A stretch of DNA of 64,000 nucleotides. Source: Carpediemonas membranifera. Its lineage: Eukaryota; Fornicata. The stretch spans positions 930,001 to 994,000 of the forward strand of contig JAHDYR010000005.1 in NCBI GenBank assembly GCA_019828565.1. Reading direction: 5' to 3'. The notes beneath the pieces were generated by a model. It ran no database searches. It was not told the origin of the DNA and worked only from the letters and a program-made list of their open reading frames with translations. A program made the translations under genes and the position numbers. Shown here one piece after another: positions 35,419 to 45,050 of this stretch. Every line of letters begins with the position of its first letter. Position 1 is the stretch's first letter.

Positions 35419-36901
35419 TCTGCAGCAGCTTGTACATCCCCACCAGCTGTCGGAAGCTGTCCATAGCCCCACTACGGGTCTCCTTGCGGCCCGAGTCTGT
35501 CTTGGCGAAGGGGCTGATGCCAGCCTTGGGGATGGCGCCCCACTCGATGTCGGCCCCGGTCCGCATGTTGAGGACGACCTGGAAGGACTGGGTGACGCTG
35601 CGGTGGGACAGCTTGCTGACGTCACGATAGGGCACGTACGTCGGCATGCCCGTGTCCGGGATGAAGAAGAAGCACTGGGTCAGGGGGAAGAGCGTGCCCG
35701 CCTTAGACGCGTATGTAGCAGGGAACGACGCCTGGCCGATGAAGCCCTCGACGCCGGGCTCAGTGAGCGTGACGTTGGCCGCCTGGCCCTCGACGGCGTT
35801 TGCGAGGTGAAGCACGAGGCGGGTGAATGCAAGGTGGGCCGGTACGCCGCGGGCCATGTGCTCGGTGAACGACATGCGCTCTACGGTCTCCTCCTCGTCG
35901 GGCTGCATCTCCCTGTCGAGCTGACGGGCGATATCCTCGTTCCGCGTGTTGAACAGCTCAAGCTCCTCGGGCTCGCTGAACGCCAGGTCGACCGAGTCAA
36001 GCTGGGAGTCCTTGAACGCGATGACGAAGAACTGGTACTTCGAGATGGCCTGGCGGAGGGCGATGACGACCGAGACGTCGCCGTGGCCCCGGCCGGGCAG
36101 GCTGAAGACGTGCAGGATGTTGCCGTAGCGGATCTGGTACTTCTGAGTACCGTTGAACTCGATGGCGTCGTCCAGGAACTTGACGGTGGTGAACCGGCCG
36201 CGGGGGGACTTACCAGCAACGGACGCGAAGCTGGCAATAACTGTGCGGACGACCTCGACGGTGAACTTGTCGAGCTCCTTCTTGACCTCAGCGGACTTGC
36301 GGTCGGCGGGCAGGTACACAGCCATCTTGTGGAGCCGGTGCGCCCTGCTCTCGCTGTGGTCCCGGAACTCGATGGTGATTTCCGAACCGGTGTTGCGGTT
36401 GTTGTCCTTCACGTCAGTGTGGTTGATGTCGCGCAGGGGAATGGCGAAGATAGGCTTGCGGTCTTCGCCCACGAGGAAGGTCATCTCGTCGTTGGCGATG
36501 TCCATCTTGCCCCAGTTCCAGCCTGTGACTGAGCTACTGCCGCGCTTGATGGTGATCGGGTCGTCCTCGGTGGAGTTGTCGGTGACGAACTTCTCGATCT
36601 TCTCGAAGTCATTGGGCTGGAAGTTGACGAAGCGGTGGCGATCACCGTTCGTCTTCGAGACAATGAGCATGCAGCACTCCGCCTTTGCGCGTCTCGTGCC
36701 AATGTTCAGGAATTCTAGAGATTCAATGTCAGCACGCTTGATGAGAACCTTCTCCTCGCCGCTGTCAGAAACACGCTTAAAAATGATCCCACGACCGCTG
36801 AGATTGAACTCTCCATATGCGGCCTTGGCGTTCAATACTGTTTCAGGATTGCTGGCATTCTCAATCTGAGCCCTCTTAATGTATACTTCGATCTCGCTCA
36901 T
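35183..36901 (-). CDS. SSRP1: FACT complex subunit SSRP1/Pob3
   Basis: 572 residues from the ATG at 36901. The N-terminal PH-like region (FNLSGRGIIFKRVSDSGEEKVLI), the central SSrecog domain (GNILHVFSLPGRGHGDVSVV) and the tandem PH Rtt106-like region (YKLLQSKVDWDGADVGG) are present in order. An acidic Asp/Glu/Ser tail follows. There is no HMG box, as in yeast Pob3. With Spt16 it reorganises nucleosomes during transcription and replication. GTGCAGTTTTAG lies 23 bases upstream. The 3' end is duplicated at 7.3 kb. Confidence 0.92.
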   Translation of the reverse strand: MSEIEVYIKRAQIENASNPETVLNAKAAYGEFNLSGRGIIFKRVSDSGEEKVLIKRADIESLEFLNIGTRRAKAECCMLIVSKTNGDRHRFVNFQPNDFEKIEKFVTDNSTEDDPITIKRGSSSVTGWNWGKMDIANDEMTFLVGEDRKPIFAIPLRDINHTDVKDNNRNTGSEITIEFRDHSESRAHRLHKMAVYLPADRKSAEVKKELDKFTVEVVRTVIASFASVAGKSPRGRFTTVKFLDDAIEFNGTQKYQIRYGNILHVFSLPGRGHGDVSVVIALRQAISKYQFFVIAFKDSQLDSVDLAFSEPEELELFNTRNEDIARQLDREMQPDEEETVERMSFTEHMARGVPAHLAFTRLVLHLANAVEGQAANVTLTEPGVEGFIGQASFPATYASKAGTLFPLTQCFFFIPDTGMPTYVPYRDVSKLSHRSVTQSFQVVLNMRTGADIEWGAIPKAGISPFAKTDSGRKETRSGAMDSFRQLVGMYKLLQSKVDWDGADVGGVYESSDDEGRGKARIDPDGGADSDSDEDGDYNSAASDSASESEEDAEGLEGKRDNAEVEEVSEDEE

Positions 36902-36923
36902 CGCGCCAACCTACCAGATGACC

Positions 36924-36934
36924 TAAAACTGCAC
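36924..36934 (-). promoter_or_regulatory. GTGCAGTTTTA promoter-like element of SSRP1
   Basis: Minus strand GTGCAGTTTTAGG, 23 bases before the ATG and within the 58-base gap to the upstream gene. Confidence 0.45.
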
Positions 36935-36959
36935 CGACTTTAAGCATAGAAGTACAGCT

Positions 36960-37593
36960 TTATCTCTTTGGGAAGTCCGGCTTCTCTGCCAGATACATGT
37001 GATATGCGCCACGGCCGTTTGCGAGGCTCTCCGGCTTGACCTCCGAGTGGCGGATGGTCCACTCCGGGCCCCTGAGGTCGTCGCCACGGGAATCACTGTG
37101 GGAGATGCAGCAGAAGGTGCCCGCAGGCTTCAGGACGCGGTGGATCTCGCGACAGGCCATCTCGAGCTTTCCGTCGGCCTGCTCGGCACATGCGATTCCG
37201 TCAAACGTTCCCTTGTCGACGACGACGTCAAAGGACTCGCTGTCCAGGTCAAGGAGGGTTACATCCATGGAAATGACTGTGTAAGTGCAGGATGGGAGCT
37301 CACGAACACTCGACGGTCGGGTCTGGGTTGTGTTCGTTCATGAACGAGATGACGTTGTCCGCAATGTCGATTGCCACAATGCTGCCACGGAAGCCATCAG
37401 TGGCCATCTGATGCGCCATGCGGGAGTTTCCGACGCCGACGATGAGGACCCTGGCAGTTTCAGGCGTCTTCACCAGGCTCTTGATGGTGGGAGCGACTGC
37501 GGAGTATTCACAGTACCAATCAAACGCGTGCTCAAGGTTCTCGTACCTCTGGGTCCAGTATTCCTTCTCAGAATAGTCCTTCTCTTCCGCCAT
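36960..37593 (-). CDS. SAM-dependent methyltransferase, METTL13/eEF1A-lysine MTase-like
   Basis: Exons 37593-37308 and 37276-36960, 200 residues from MAEEKDYSEKEYWTQRY. The motif FDWYCEYSAV, then motif I VLIVGVGNSRMAHQM, then IVAIDIADNVI (motif II) in exon 1, and FDVVVDKGTFDGIAC plus HRVLKPAGTFCCIS in exon 2, give a complete class I fold. The YW...FDWY start and GCGNS-type motif I are typical of the METTL13/CSKMT group, which methylates lysines or N-termini of eEF1A or citrate synthase. The target here is not known. Confidence 0.85.
37277..37307 (-). other. 31-nt intron in the methyltransferase gene
   Basis: Donor GTTCGT, 3' end CACTTACACAG, phase 1. Confidence 0.87.
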
Positions 37594-37823
37594 GAACGAT
37601 TGAGCGTTTTGTTGCAAGAAAAATGACGAGTTCAAGGACTCCAGCCCACGCTGCACCCTTAACGCGAGTCTGCACATAAATGAATCGCTCAATGGCTGCG
37701 CGTCGATCATTCGTGCTCAAGGTCGGCGGAGGAACAAGACGGCGACGCAAACACCAGGCCGACTGAAACAAGCGGATCCAGAGGTCGCTCAGCGTGCATT
37801 AATAATCAGCAATCCGTGTCTAT

Positions 37824-40568
37824 TTACTCCTTCTTCTCCTCCCCGCTGGCAGCAGAGGGCTTGTACCCACCGGACAGGCCACCGCGGCTGGGCGGCTTGT
37901 ACATGCCGGCACCAGCAGAGCGGTCACCACCGTATGAGGGGCGGCCACCACCGAATGAGGGGCGGTCCACGGGGCGGCGGTCCCCGGCACCGAAGCTGGG
38001 TCTGTTGACGCCCCAGGCGGTCCCGGTGGCGGGGGCGACGGCGTGGTCGGGGCCGGCCGAGGGGCGGTATGCGTTGGCCATGCCGCCCGAGCTGTGGGGT
38101 TGATAGGACGAGGCGGGGGCGTCGGTGACGCCGTACTTCATGCGGTCCTCGAGCGTGAGAACAGTCTTAAGGTCGTCGAGGCGCTGCTTGATGAACTGTT
38201 CGGGCAGCTCGCCGGCCTGGTACGTCTTTTTGAGCTTGTACTTGGGCATCGTGCGGTAACTCTCGAGGCGCTTGAGCTCTTCCTTGCGGCGCTCCTCGTC
38301 GGCCTTCTTCTTGGCGGCCTCCTCCTCGATCAGGGCCTGCTCGGCGGCCTTGCGGTCCTCCTCCTCCTGGATAAGCTGCTGCTTGAGCTCCTCGCGACGC
38401 TTGTTACGCAGCTTCTCGATCTGGCGCTCAATCTCAGCGGGCTTGAGCTCTTCGAGGCGCTGGCGCTGCTCGTCGAGGGTGTCCTGGACGCGGCCCTTGC
38501 GGTCGGCCATGACCTTCGCGAAGAACTCGGCCGAGGGGGCGAGCAGGGGCCGGACGGCGTCCTTGCGCTGCAGACGGGCCTCCCATTTGGCCTTCTCCGC
38601 GGCGACGATCTCCTCGATGCGGGCGTCGTAGATGGACTTGCCCTCGGTCTGCTCCTTCTCGCGGATAGCGAGGCGGCGCTTGGTCTCGACGACCCGATCG
38701 GATCTGATCGTGTACCACAGCTTGCGGTGCTCGGTGACGTTCTTCTGCTTGAGCTTGAGGTTCTGCTTCTTCTGGTAAGCAAGGAACGCGGCCTCCAGGA
38801 TGGGGATGACCTTCTCGGGGGCGCCCTCAGCATCCTTGGCCAGGTCCATCTTCAGCAGGTGGCGCTTAGCGGGCAGGTTGGTCCGGCCTATCTCCTCGAG
38901 CCTGATCTCAGCCTTGTTGAGCTCCATCTTGAGCCGCATCTCGCGCTCCTTCTCGGCCTCACGGCGGTCGCGCTCAGCCTGAAGGCGCTCCTTCTCGCGC
39001 TTCTCGGCCTCCTCGCGGCGCTTCTCCTCCTCCGCGATGATGCGGTTCTCTTCCTCCTTCGCGAGGCGCTCTCTCTCCATCTTGGTTTCCTCAATAAGCT
39101 CGAGGCGGTGGATGTTGCGCTGGTTGGCGTCCTTCAGCTCAGCCAGGAGGCTAGCTGCGGGGCCGGGGGCCGTCAGGCGGTGGGCACGGTCGGCCGCGGC
39201 GACGACAGAGACGGGGGAGCGGGTGAAGACGACCCGCTCGGCGCGGTGGTCGATCTTGGCGGAGACGAGGCCCTCGGAGACGGCCTGCACGACCATACGC
39301 TCGGCCTCGATGTCGTTGGAAGCGCCAAGGCAAGCGGTGGCCTGCTCGAGGGAGACGGAGCCAACAGCGGCGAGGGCGACGACGGCCTGGCTCTGGATGG
39401 CGGCCTTGAGGGTCTCAGGGCACTCAGAGTGCTGGGCGATCGCCAGCATGGCCGCAGACCGGGCAGGGCCGGTGCGTGTGCCAGAGGCAGCGGTGTACAT
39501 GGCGAGGGGCTGCTCCGTGGCGTGCAGGTGGACGGGGAGGGCGGTGACGGCGGCACGGAGCATGGCGGGGGTCACGGGCTCGGCGCGGGCCGGGACCAGG
39601 GCGCGCCACTGGGCGTTGCGGCGGGCAGCATCGATGAACGTGGCGGAGAGGGGCACGGGGCGCTCGATGGCGACGGCAGCGGCCACCAGGAGGTAGTCGG
39701 AAACCTGTGTGGCGCGCTCATCGCCAAGGTTGGGGAGCCCGCGGGCAATGTCGACGAGGTGGAGCATGGCAGCACCGGCGAGCAGGAAGTCGCCGAGGTG
39801 ATAGAGCACGCGGCCATACATGAAGAGGAGGTCGCTGAGAATCTCCTGCTGGGGGCGGTAGACGAACTGCAGGATCCAGCGGGCGTCCTCGAGGGTGCGG
39901 CGGGCGTGCTGCCAGTAGCCGAGAGTGGCTGCGGCCTCAGCGAAGGCGATGCGTGTCCTGATGTGGATGATCTGCGTGCTGGGAAGATGGAGAGTCGACT
40001 CGGCCTTCTGCTGTGCGTACTTGCGCATAGAGGCGACGAGTCCGCCGAGCATGCTGAACAGAGACATCATGTCGCTGGGGCGCTTGTGGGTGGTGATGAA
40101 CTTGCAGGCGCGGAGGACGAAATCACAGAAGATGTCCTCGAACTTGGCGTTGTACTTGAGCGCGTCGAGCACGGTCCGGTACGTCAGCCACATGTGGGAG
40201 AGTTTCTGCTCATCCTCCTCGGATGTGGATCCGTGAGTGATCTCGTCGTACTTCAGCTCGCTTCTCGTGACCTCCATGAGGTGGCTGAGTACATCGCTGA
40301 AGTGAGAGGGGGGCACGCCAGTTGCCGTAACGAGGTTCTTGTAGAGGCTCAGGCAGTTGCGCAGATGTTCAGTGCTGCGAAGGGTAACGCATGCCTGAAC
40401 GTAGAGCTTGGCAATGTCCTGGAACTCGGCAAACCAGCTAGGCGTCTGGTTGCGGTTCCGCCTGGTGATGGCGAGAGCATCAGCCATCACGTTGATGGCG
40501 CTGAGATACTCCTCATTGCTGATGTAATCCTCAGCACGACGCAGCGTGCTTTGAGCGTGCAACTGCAT
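37824..40568 (-). CDS. EIF3A: Translation initiation factor eIF3 subunit a
   Basis: 914 residues from the ATG at 40568. N-terminal TPR-like helices (NEEYLSAINVMADALAITRR) lead into a PCI domain ending near residue 480. A long charged coil (KMERERLAKEEENRIIAEEE) is the eIF3a spectrin-like region. The C-terminus carries Gly/Arg/Pro repeats (DRRPVDRPSFGGGRPSYGG). eIF3a scaffolds the eIF3 complex on the 40S subunit. The human protein is longer because of extended C-terminal repeats. Confidence 0.9.
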   Translation of the reverse strand: MQLHAQSTLRRAEDYISNEEYLSAINVMADALAITRRNRNQTPSWFAEFQDIAKLYVQACVTLRSTEHLRNCLSLYKNLVTATGVPPSHFSDVLSHLMEVTRSELKYDEITHGSTSEEDEQKLSHMWLTYRTVLDALKYNAKFEDIFCDFVLRACKFITTHKRPSDMMSLFSMLGGLVASMRKYAQQKAESTLHLPSTQIIHIRTRIAFAEAAATLGYWQHARRTLEDARWILQFVYRPQQEILSDLLFMYGRVLYHLGDFLLAGAAMLHLVDIARGLPNLGDERATQVSDYLLVAAAVAIERPVPLSATFIDAARRNAQWRALVPARAEPVTPAMLRAAVTALPVHLHATEQPLAMYTAASGTRTGPARSAAMLAIAQHSECPETLKAAIQSQAVVALAAVGSVSLEQATACLGASNDIEAERMVVQAVSEGLVSAKIDHRAERVVFTRSPVSVVAAADRAHRLTAPGPAASLLAELKDANQRNIHRLELIEETKMERERLAKEEENRIIAEEEKRREEAEKREKERLQAERDRREAEKEREMRLKMELNKAEIRLEEIGRTNLPAKRHLLKMDLAKDAEGAPEKVIPILEAAFLAYQKKQNLKLKQKNVTEHRKLWYTIRSDRVVETKRRLAIREKEQTEGKSIYDARIEEIVAAEKAKWEARLQRKDAVRPLLAPSAEFFAKVMADRKGRVQDTLDEQRQRLEELKPAEIERQIEKLRNKRREELKQQLIQEEEDRKAAEQALIEEEAAKKKADEERRKEELKRLESYRTMPKYKLKKTYQAGELPEQFIKQRLDDLKTVLTLEDRMKYGVTDAPASSYQPHSSGGMANAYRPSAGPDHAVAPATGTAWGVNRPSFGAGDRRPVDRPSFGGGRPSYGGDRSAGAGMYKPPSRGGLSGGYKPSAASGEEKKE

Positions 40569-40768
40569 GGGTCTTGCTCCTCAGCTTTTTTTCATGCAAC
40601 TTCGGCTGACTCCAATGAATCGCGAGCTGCAGCAGCGACATGGCCCAGCTTGCGCCATGCAACAGGAAGGGGGGCTCGCTGCTCCCATTTGCCGGCCAAT
40701 TGTTCAAAAATGTGTTGTCAGCTTTTTTCTTGCAAACCCATCATCAGAACCCAAGAACTACAGACATA

Positions 40769-41211
40769 ATGGCCAAGGACACTCCTGCGCTTGTAACAAA
40801 GGTCACCCAGGTGAGAGAACAGGCAGTTGTAGTCGAGGAGTTTAATGCTGCAAAGGGGAAGCTTGCTTCTGTTTCGTTTGTACATTCTGTCATTTCTAAC
40901 ACAGTGAGCCTGCGGATAAGGTCAAAATCCTCATTGATGGTGCTCCTGTCTCTCCATATGATATCCCTGAGAAGCAGGAGGCCCGTAAGCTGATCTTCGA
41001 GTCGCTTCTTCAGATCAAGGACCTTGGTGTCAACTCCTTCGTGAATGGTCTCTCTCAAAAGCAGAGTGATGTGCTCATGAAGTACCTCTACGTCGCCCTC
41101 GAGACCGACCCAGAGAACGCTAACAAGTTCCTGAAGATCCACGTCGCCGTCACCAAGCGGGGCGTCGGCTCGATCGTCCGCGTCATGCACGAGAAGTCGC
41201 TGACTGTGTGA
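40769..41211 (+). CDS. ARPC5: Arp2/3 complex subunit 5 (p16-Arc)
   Basis: Exons 40769-40875 and 40905-41211, 137 residues from MAKDTPALVTKVTQVREQ. Exon 2 has EPADKVKILIDGAPVS, LMKYLYVALETDPENANKFL and the terminal VTKRGVGSIVRVMHEKSLTV, which is the ARPC5 signature. ARPC5 bridges ARPC4/ARPC1 in the branched-actin nucleator. It shows that this lineage kept Arp2/3, whereas Giardia is reported to have lost it. Confidence 0.93.
40876..40904 (+). other. 29-nt intron in ARPC5
   Basis: Donor GTTTGT, 3' end TTTCTAACACAG, phase 2. CTAAC is directly followed by ACAG, the fused branch-site/3' splice site layout. Confidence 0.92.
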
Positions 41212-41214
41212 GCA

Positions 41215-41221
41215 TATAAAG
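41215..41221 (+). terminator. Poly(A)-type signal TATAAAG
   Basis: 4 bases after the ARPC5 stop. Confidence 0.5.
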
Positions 41222-41303
41222 TACCATAGCCGTCGTCGTGGGGGGCCTTCGAGTCGTGAAGTCGCTGAAGTCGGAGAGCTGAGGACGAGTGGGTGTCGCT
41301 GGA

Positions 41304-42803
41304 ATGAGCAGGCTTGGCAGTATTATTGCCAATGCCTCCTTATGTACACAGTACAAGGCAAGCGCAGAAGATAATGAGCGATATTTCGGCGTTGCAGACA
41401 GGAAAGACGCGAGAATGCTGAGAATCTTCCTAGACGATCCACCAGCGCAAAAACTAGCGATTGTACGAGGTCCTTGTGGACATGGGAAGCGCAAAATCGT
41501 CCGTTGGGCCGCAGAAGAGCTTGGACGGCGCCTCGTAACCTGGACCTCCGCCTCCCCGGACCTAGCTGACGATTATACGAGTCCCTCGCAGCGCCGTGTG
41601 GGCGGTAGACTGAACCCAGAGCAGGCGGACTGTCTACGGTTCCTCCGTGCGGTGACGCGGGGGTCTCCGTCGACGGTGGGCCTCCTGGCTGAGATCCCGT
41701 TCGATTGCGGGGAGCACGGGTTCATGGACTTCGGGGAGTTCACCAGGCAGTTCAAGGAGTTCCTAGCGACGGCCTCTGAGTGGTCAACCCCGCTTGTGGT
41801 CGTGGTTGACGAGGACTCCCGCATTCTGCCGTCCGTTCTCCCCTCGAAGTCCGCGGCGACACACATAATGGCGACATGCCGGATCAATAAGTCCGTAGAG
41901 GTGCTGGGTTACGTCGCCCGAAGCATGGGCATGGCGATGGACAAGGTGCTGCTCAGGGCCATCGTCGACCAGACCTCCTCCCTCGGCCAGGCGATCCAGT
42001 CGCTGCACGTGCGGGGCGGGCCGGCCGAGGAGCCCTCCCGCCAGTCCCTGCCCAAGCTCGTCAGCTCCCTCCTCTACGCCAAGCGGGACGACGGCACCGC
42101 GTTGGGGAGCCAGCCCCGACACCAGCCGCCCCTTGCCCTCAGAGCGGACCCGGACCGCATCCTCGTCGCCCCCATGGTCGACGTCCGGTGTAATCAAATG
42201 ATGAAGAGTGACCCGGTCGCCCGGGCCGTGAACGCCGGGGTGACGGCCAAGAGCCTGCTCAACCTGACGTACGACAACTACACGCCCTTCTACATGGACT
42301 CTGAGCCTGTGATGTACATTACCGAGACAATGTCGTTCCTGGCCGCCCTCTCGGCGACGTTTACTTCTGACACGGGGATCCAGGACCAGACTGAGATCAT
42401 ATCCTGCGGGATTCTCGCCAGCGCAGTGTCTGTGTCGCGTGCTGGTCAGCCTCAGGCCGGGCAAGTCAACATGGCTGCCGATCGAAAGCACCGCAATGCA
42501 CCGAAGGTTGACCGGGCTACTCTGCTGGGCACGGTCGGTCCAGAAGCCATGGGTGGCAGTGCCGCAGCGGAGGTGGCGTGGTTCCAGGAGAGCTTCGGCC
42601 TGGCGGAGGCGGGTTGGGATGGACAGGCGGATGGGACGGTGGTGGACGCGGCGGTCTACTCCCAGAACGGCGGGGACCCTATCAATGTCGGCGAGGGCAT
42701 GTGGTGCTACAACAGCAACCGGCCCAGTCAGCAAGAGCCCAACCGCCGCAGTGCATGGAGTGCGTTGGCGGCCCGCATCGAGAGGAAGCGGCCCAACGGG
42801 TGA
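41304..42803 (+). CDS. Divergent RAD17/Rad24-like checkpoint clamp-loader ATPase
   Basis: 499 residues from the ATG at 41304 (MSRLGSIIANASL). A P-loop AIVRGPCGHGKRKIVRWAAEEL is followed by VTWTSASPD, then a degenerate Walker B (PLVVVVDEDS), and LGQAIQSLHV as the sensor-2/lid helix. The order and the GPxGxGK...LG...W sequence resemble RAD17, which loads the 9-1-1 clamp. The P-loop ends GKR where GK(S/T) is needed for Mg-ATP, so ATPase activity is doubtful. Other AAA+ proteins remain possible. Confidence 0.6.
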   Translation: MSRLGSIIANASLCTQYKASAEDNERYFGVADRKDARMLRIFLDDPPAQKLAIVRGPCGHGKRKIVRWAAEELGRRLVTWTSASPDLADDYTSPSQRRVGGRLNPEQADCLRFLRAVTRGSPSTVGLLAEIPFDCGEHGFMDFGEFTRQFKEFLATASEWSTPLVVVVDEDSRILPSVLPSKSAATHIMATCRINKSVEVLGYVARSMGMAMDKVLLRAIVDQTSSLGQAIQSLHVRGGPAEEPSRQSLPKLVSSLLYAKRDDGTALGSQPRHQPPLALRADPDRILVAPMVDVRCNQMMKSDPVARAVNAGVTAKSLLNLTYDNYTPFYMDSEPVMYITETMSFLAALSATFTSDTGIQDQTEIISCGILASAVSVSRAGQPQAGQVNMAADRKHRNAPKVDRATLLGTVGPEAMGGSAAAEVAWFQESFGLAEAGWDGQADGTVVDAAVYSQNGGDPINVGEGMWCYNSNRPSQQEPNRRSAWSALAARIERKRPNG

Positions 42804-42831
42804 GCGGCGGTGGTCCCTGGACTGTATGCGA

Positions 42832-42838
42832 TATAAAC
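42832..42838 (+). terminator. Poly(A)-type signal TATAAAC
   Basis: 28 bases after the RAD17-like stop, within TATAAACGGCAG. Confidence 0.5.
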
Positions 42839-42909
42839 GGCAGTGCTAGCTGCGGCAGGGCGGTGGTATCAGGTGAATCTCGGGCACGGCGAGACAAAAA
42901 ACCAAAGGA

Positions 42910-44940
42910 ATGACGGAACGCGGTGAAGAAGCCGCGGAAGCAATACACGAGGTCTGTAGCTATATTATGACCTCTATAGACATCCTTTCACCGCTGGTCT
43001 CTGAAGAGCGCAGCGGTGGCCAGCAGCAAACAATTGGACACGCCATGCAGCTTCTGTCCATCGCCTCGGAGCTGCTTGCCCCAATATCGATACAACCAGG
43101 GAATAGCACGCCAAGGCTGGCCGATGAGTCCCAGATGAGCGACACCCACGACTTCGTGGTGTCCGACGAAGAAGACGACACACCACAGTCTCCCGAGGAC
43201 AAGCTTTCCGCCATCGCTGGGTCCATAGAGGCGGTCTCCATCGGCGCGGAAGGCCTGCTCTCTTCGTTCCCCGGCGACATCCCCACGCGGCTTCGTCGAG
43301 CGGCAGCCCTCCTCGGTCCCGGCGCTGCGGACGTTGGGGGTGTCGACCTCATCGAAGACAAGGCGGAGCTGATAGACAGACTTCGCAGCATCCGGGGCCA
43401 GCTGCAAGCCCTCCAGCCCGAGCTCGACGGTGAGCTGGACCCCGACTGTTGCCGGCGACTTGACTCCGTCGTCCGCCAGCTCGAGAACCCGACCACAACC
43501 CTGGACGTGAGTGAGGTCCCTGTCTTCTGGGCACTGTCGCACAGCACGATCACTGCTGTGATGTTTGCCGCGGGGCTGCCCGAGGCGGCATCGTTCACGT
43601 GCGTCCGGATGGCCCACAGCAAGGTCCTCTTCGACAAGGCCGAGACGATACGGGCGGACGGCTGCGAGTACCGGCTCCTCCGGGGCGGTCTCTACTCCCG
43701 TGGTTTGAACCTCAACGGCGAGGCGGGGCGGGGGCGGGCCGACCTCTTCGTCCCAGAGTGGGGCCGGGTCTGTATCCCCAGCGTCACGGGGCTGTGGACT
43801 GGCCATGGGTCGGCTGTGGCGGCCACAGTGGCTGGTGTGTTCGCGTGGGGGTCCAACAAGCGGTCAAAGCTCTCGTTCCCAGAGAAAGAGGGCATCATTT
43901 CATCGCCCAGACTGGTCGGCCGGCTTGACGTCGTCCGTGCCGTCATCATGGATGAGTCTACGTTCCTGCAGACGCCGACACACTGGCGGGCAACCGGTGC
44001 CAACGAGCACGGGCAGCTCGCAGTGGGTCATCGTGACCCCGTCCGCGAACCGGAGCGCGTCGTGGGCAGCGAGACTATCACCGACGTGGTCTCGGACTGC
44101 GGCACTGCCTTCGCCTGGACGGAGACGGGCGACATCCTCGGGGCGGGCAGCAATGATAACGAGCAGCTCGGCGTGACGGCCGGCGACGACGTCACTGTGT
44201 TCAGCCCGGTCAACCTGCCGCCTAATACAAGCGTGGTCCGCATCGTGGAGGGCGAGGATGCGACGTTCTTCTTCACGGCAGACCGACGGTGTCTTGTCTG
44301 CGGGAACAACCGCAAGGCCAAGCTAGGGCTGCCCCGGGCCTCGGTGGTCGTGCCCCCCACCGCGCTACCGTTTGCCGTGGACGATGTCGTCTTCAACAAG
44401 TTCACGACGGTCTTCCTCTGCGATGGGAAGCTCATGGCGGTTGGAGACAACTCGTACCGCGAGCTCCCGTCCACCGCAAGGGAGCTCACCGCGCCGACAG
44501 AGCTCCCGCTGCCCTGGGATGCGGTCCAGATCATCCTGGGGTGCAAGTGCCTCTTCGTGCAGCGGGATGACGGCCAGTGGTTTGCCCGGGGGGACAACAG
44601 CTTCGGACAGCTCGGGGTCGGGTCCATTGCCAGTCCTGTCACCACACTGGCGCCGGTCGCCCTGGACAACGTCCGATGGGTCCACAGCGCGAGCTCGATG
44701 ACGCTATTCATGACGGCGGACGGGCTCTACCGTGCGGGCATCAGGATCGACGGGGAGATCGGGGAGGAGGACTGGGTCAACATGCCCCGGGTCCCAGTGC
44801 AGACGGCCCCCGCCCCAGACCTCCACTTCACCCAGTCGCCCAGACTCAATCTAGTTCGCCAGGTCGAGGATATGCCCCGGTCGCCCAGGACGCCGCGCTC
44901 ACCAAGGAGGAGGTCCTCGTCGGGAATCAGGCGGGAGTGA
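42910..44940 (+). CDS. RCC1-like repeat protein B
   Basis: 676 residues from the ATG at 42910. A helical N-terminus with FPGDIPTRLRRAAALLGPG precedes a propeller with blades such as GVFAWGSNKRSKLSF, WRATGANEHGQLAVG, ILGAGSNDNEQLGV and WFARGDNSFGQLGVG. A basic Ser/Pro/Arg tail (RSPRTPRSPRRRSSSG) could be a phosphorylation or nuclear-targeting region. Paralogue of proteins A and C in this window. Confidence 0.85.
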   Translation: MTERGEEAAEAIHEVCSYIMTSIDILSPLVSEERSGGQQQTIGHAMQLLSIASELLAPISIQPGNSTPRLADESQMSDTHDFVVSDEEDDTPQSPEDKLSAIAGSIEAVSIGAEGLLSSFPGDIPTRLRRAAALLGPGAADVGGVDLIEDKAELIDRLRSIRGQLQALQPELDGELDPDCCRRLDSVVRQLENPTTTLDVSEVPVFWALSHSTITAVMFAAGLPEAASFTCVRMAHSKVLFDKAETIRADGCEYRLLRGGLYSRGLNLNGEAGRGRADLFVPEWGRVCIPSVTGLWTGHGSAVAATVAGVFAWGSNKRSKLSFPEKEGIISSPRLVGRLDVVRAVIMDESTFLQTPTHWRATGANEHGQLAVGHRDPVREPERVVGSETITDVVSDCGTAFAWTETGDILGAGSNDNEQLGVTAGDDVTVFSPVNLPPNTSVVRIVEGEDATFFFTADRRCLVCGNNRKAKLGLPRASVVVPPTALPFAVDDVVFNKFTTVFLCDGKLMAVGDNSYRELPSTARELTAPTELPLPWDAVQIILGCKCLFVQRDDGQWFARGDNSFGQLGVGSIASPVTTLAPVALDNVRWVHSASSMTLFMTADGLYRAGIRIDGEIGEEDWVNMPRVPVQTAPAPDLHFTQSPRLNLVRQVEDMPRSPRTPRSPRRRSSSGIRRE

Positions 44941-44954
44941 TGTGATGTAGCAGT

Positions 44955-44961
44955 AGTAAAG
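44955..44961 (+). terminator. Poly(A)-type signal AGTAAAG
   Basis: 14 bases after the stop of RCC1-like protein B. Confidence 0.45.
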
Positions 44962-45050
44962 TAGCCTTTTATGGGTTGATCGGCGACAAACGACTGGTCT
45001 GCACGAAGGGGGTGAGCTTGTGACAAAGCGGCAGGCTAGTCAGGTTGCGC

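Noticed and set aside
38043-40769. 908-codon plus-strand frame opposite eIF3a
   Set aside because: It is the antisense of a well-identified conserved gene; Leu/Gly/Asp/Val-rich shadow composition produced by GC-rich codon use.
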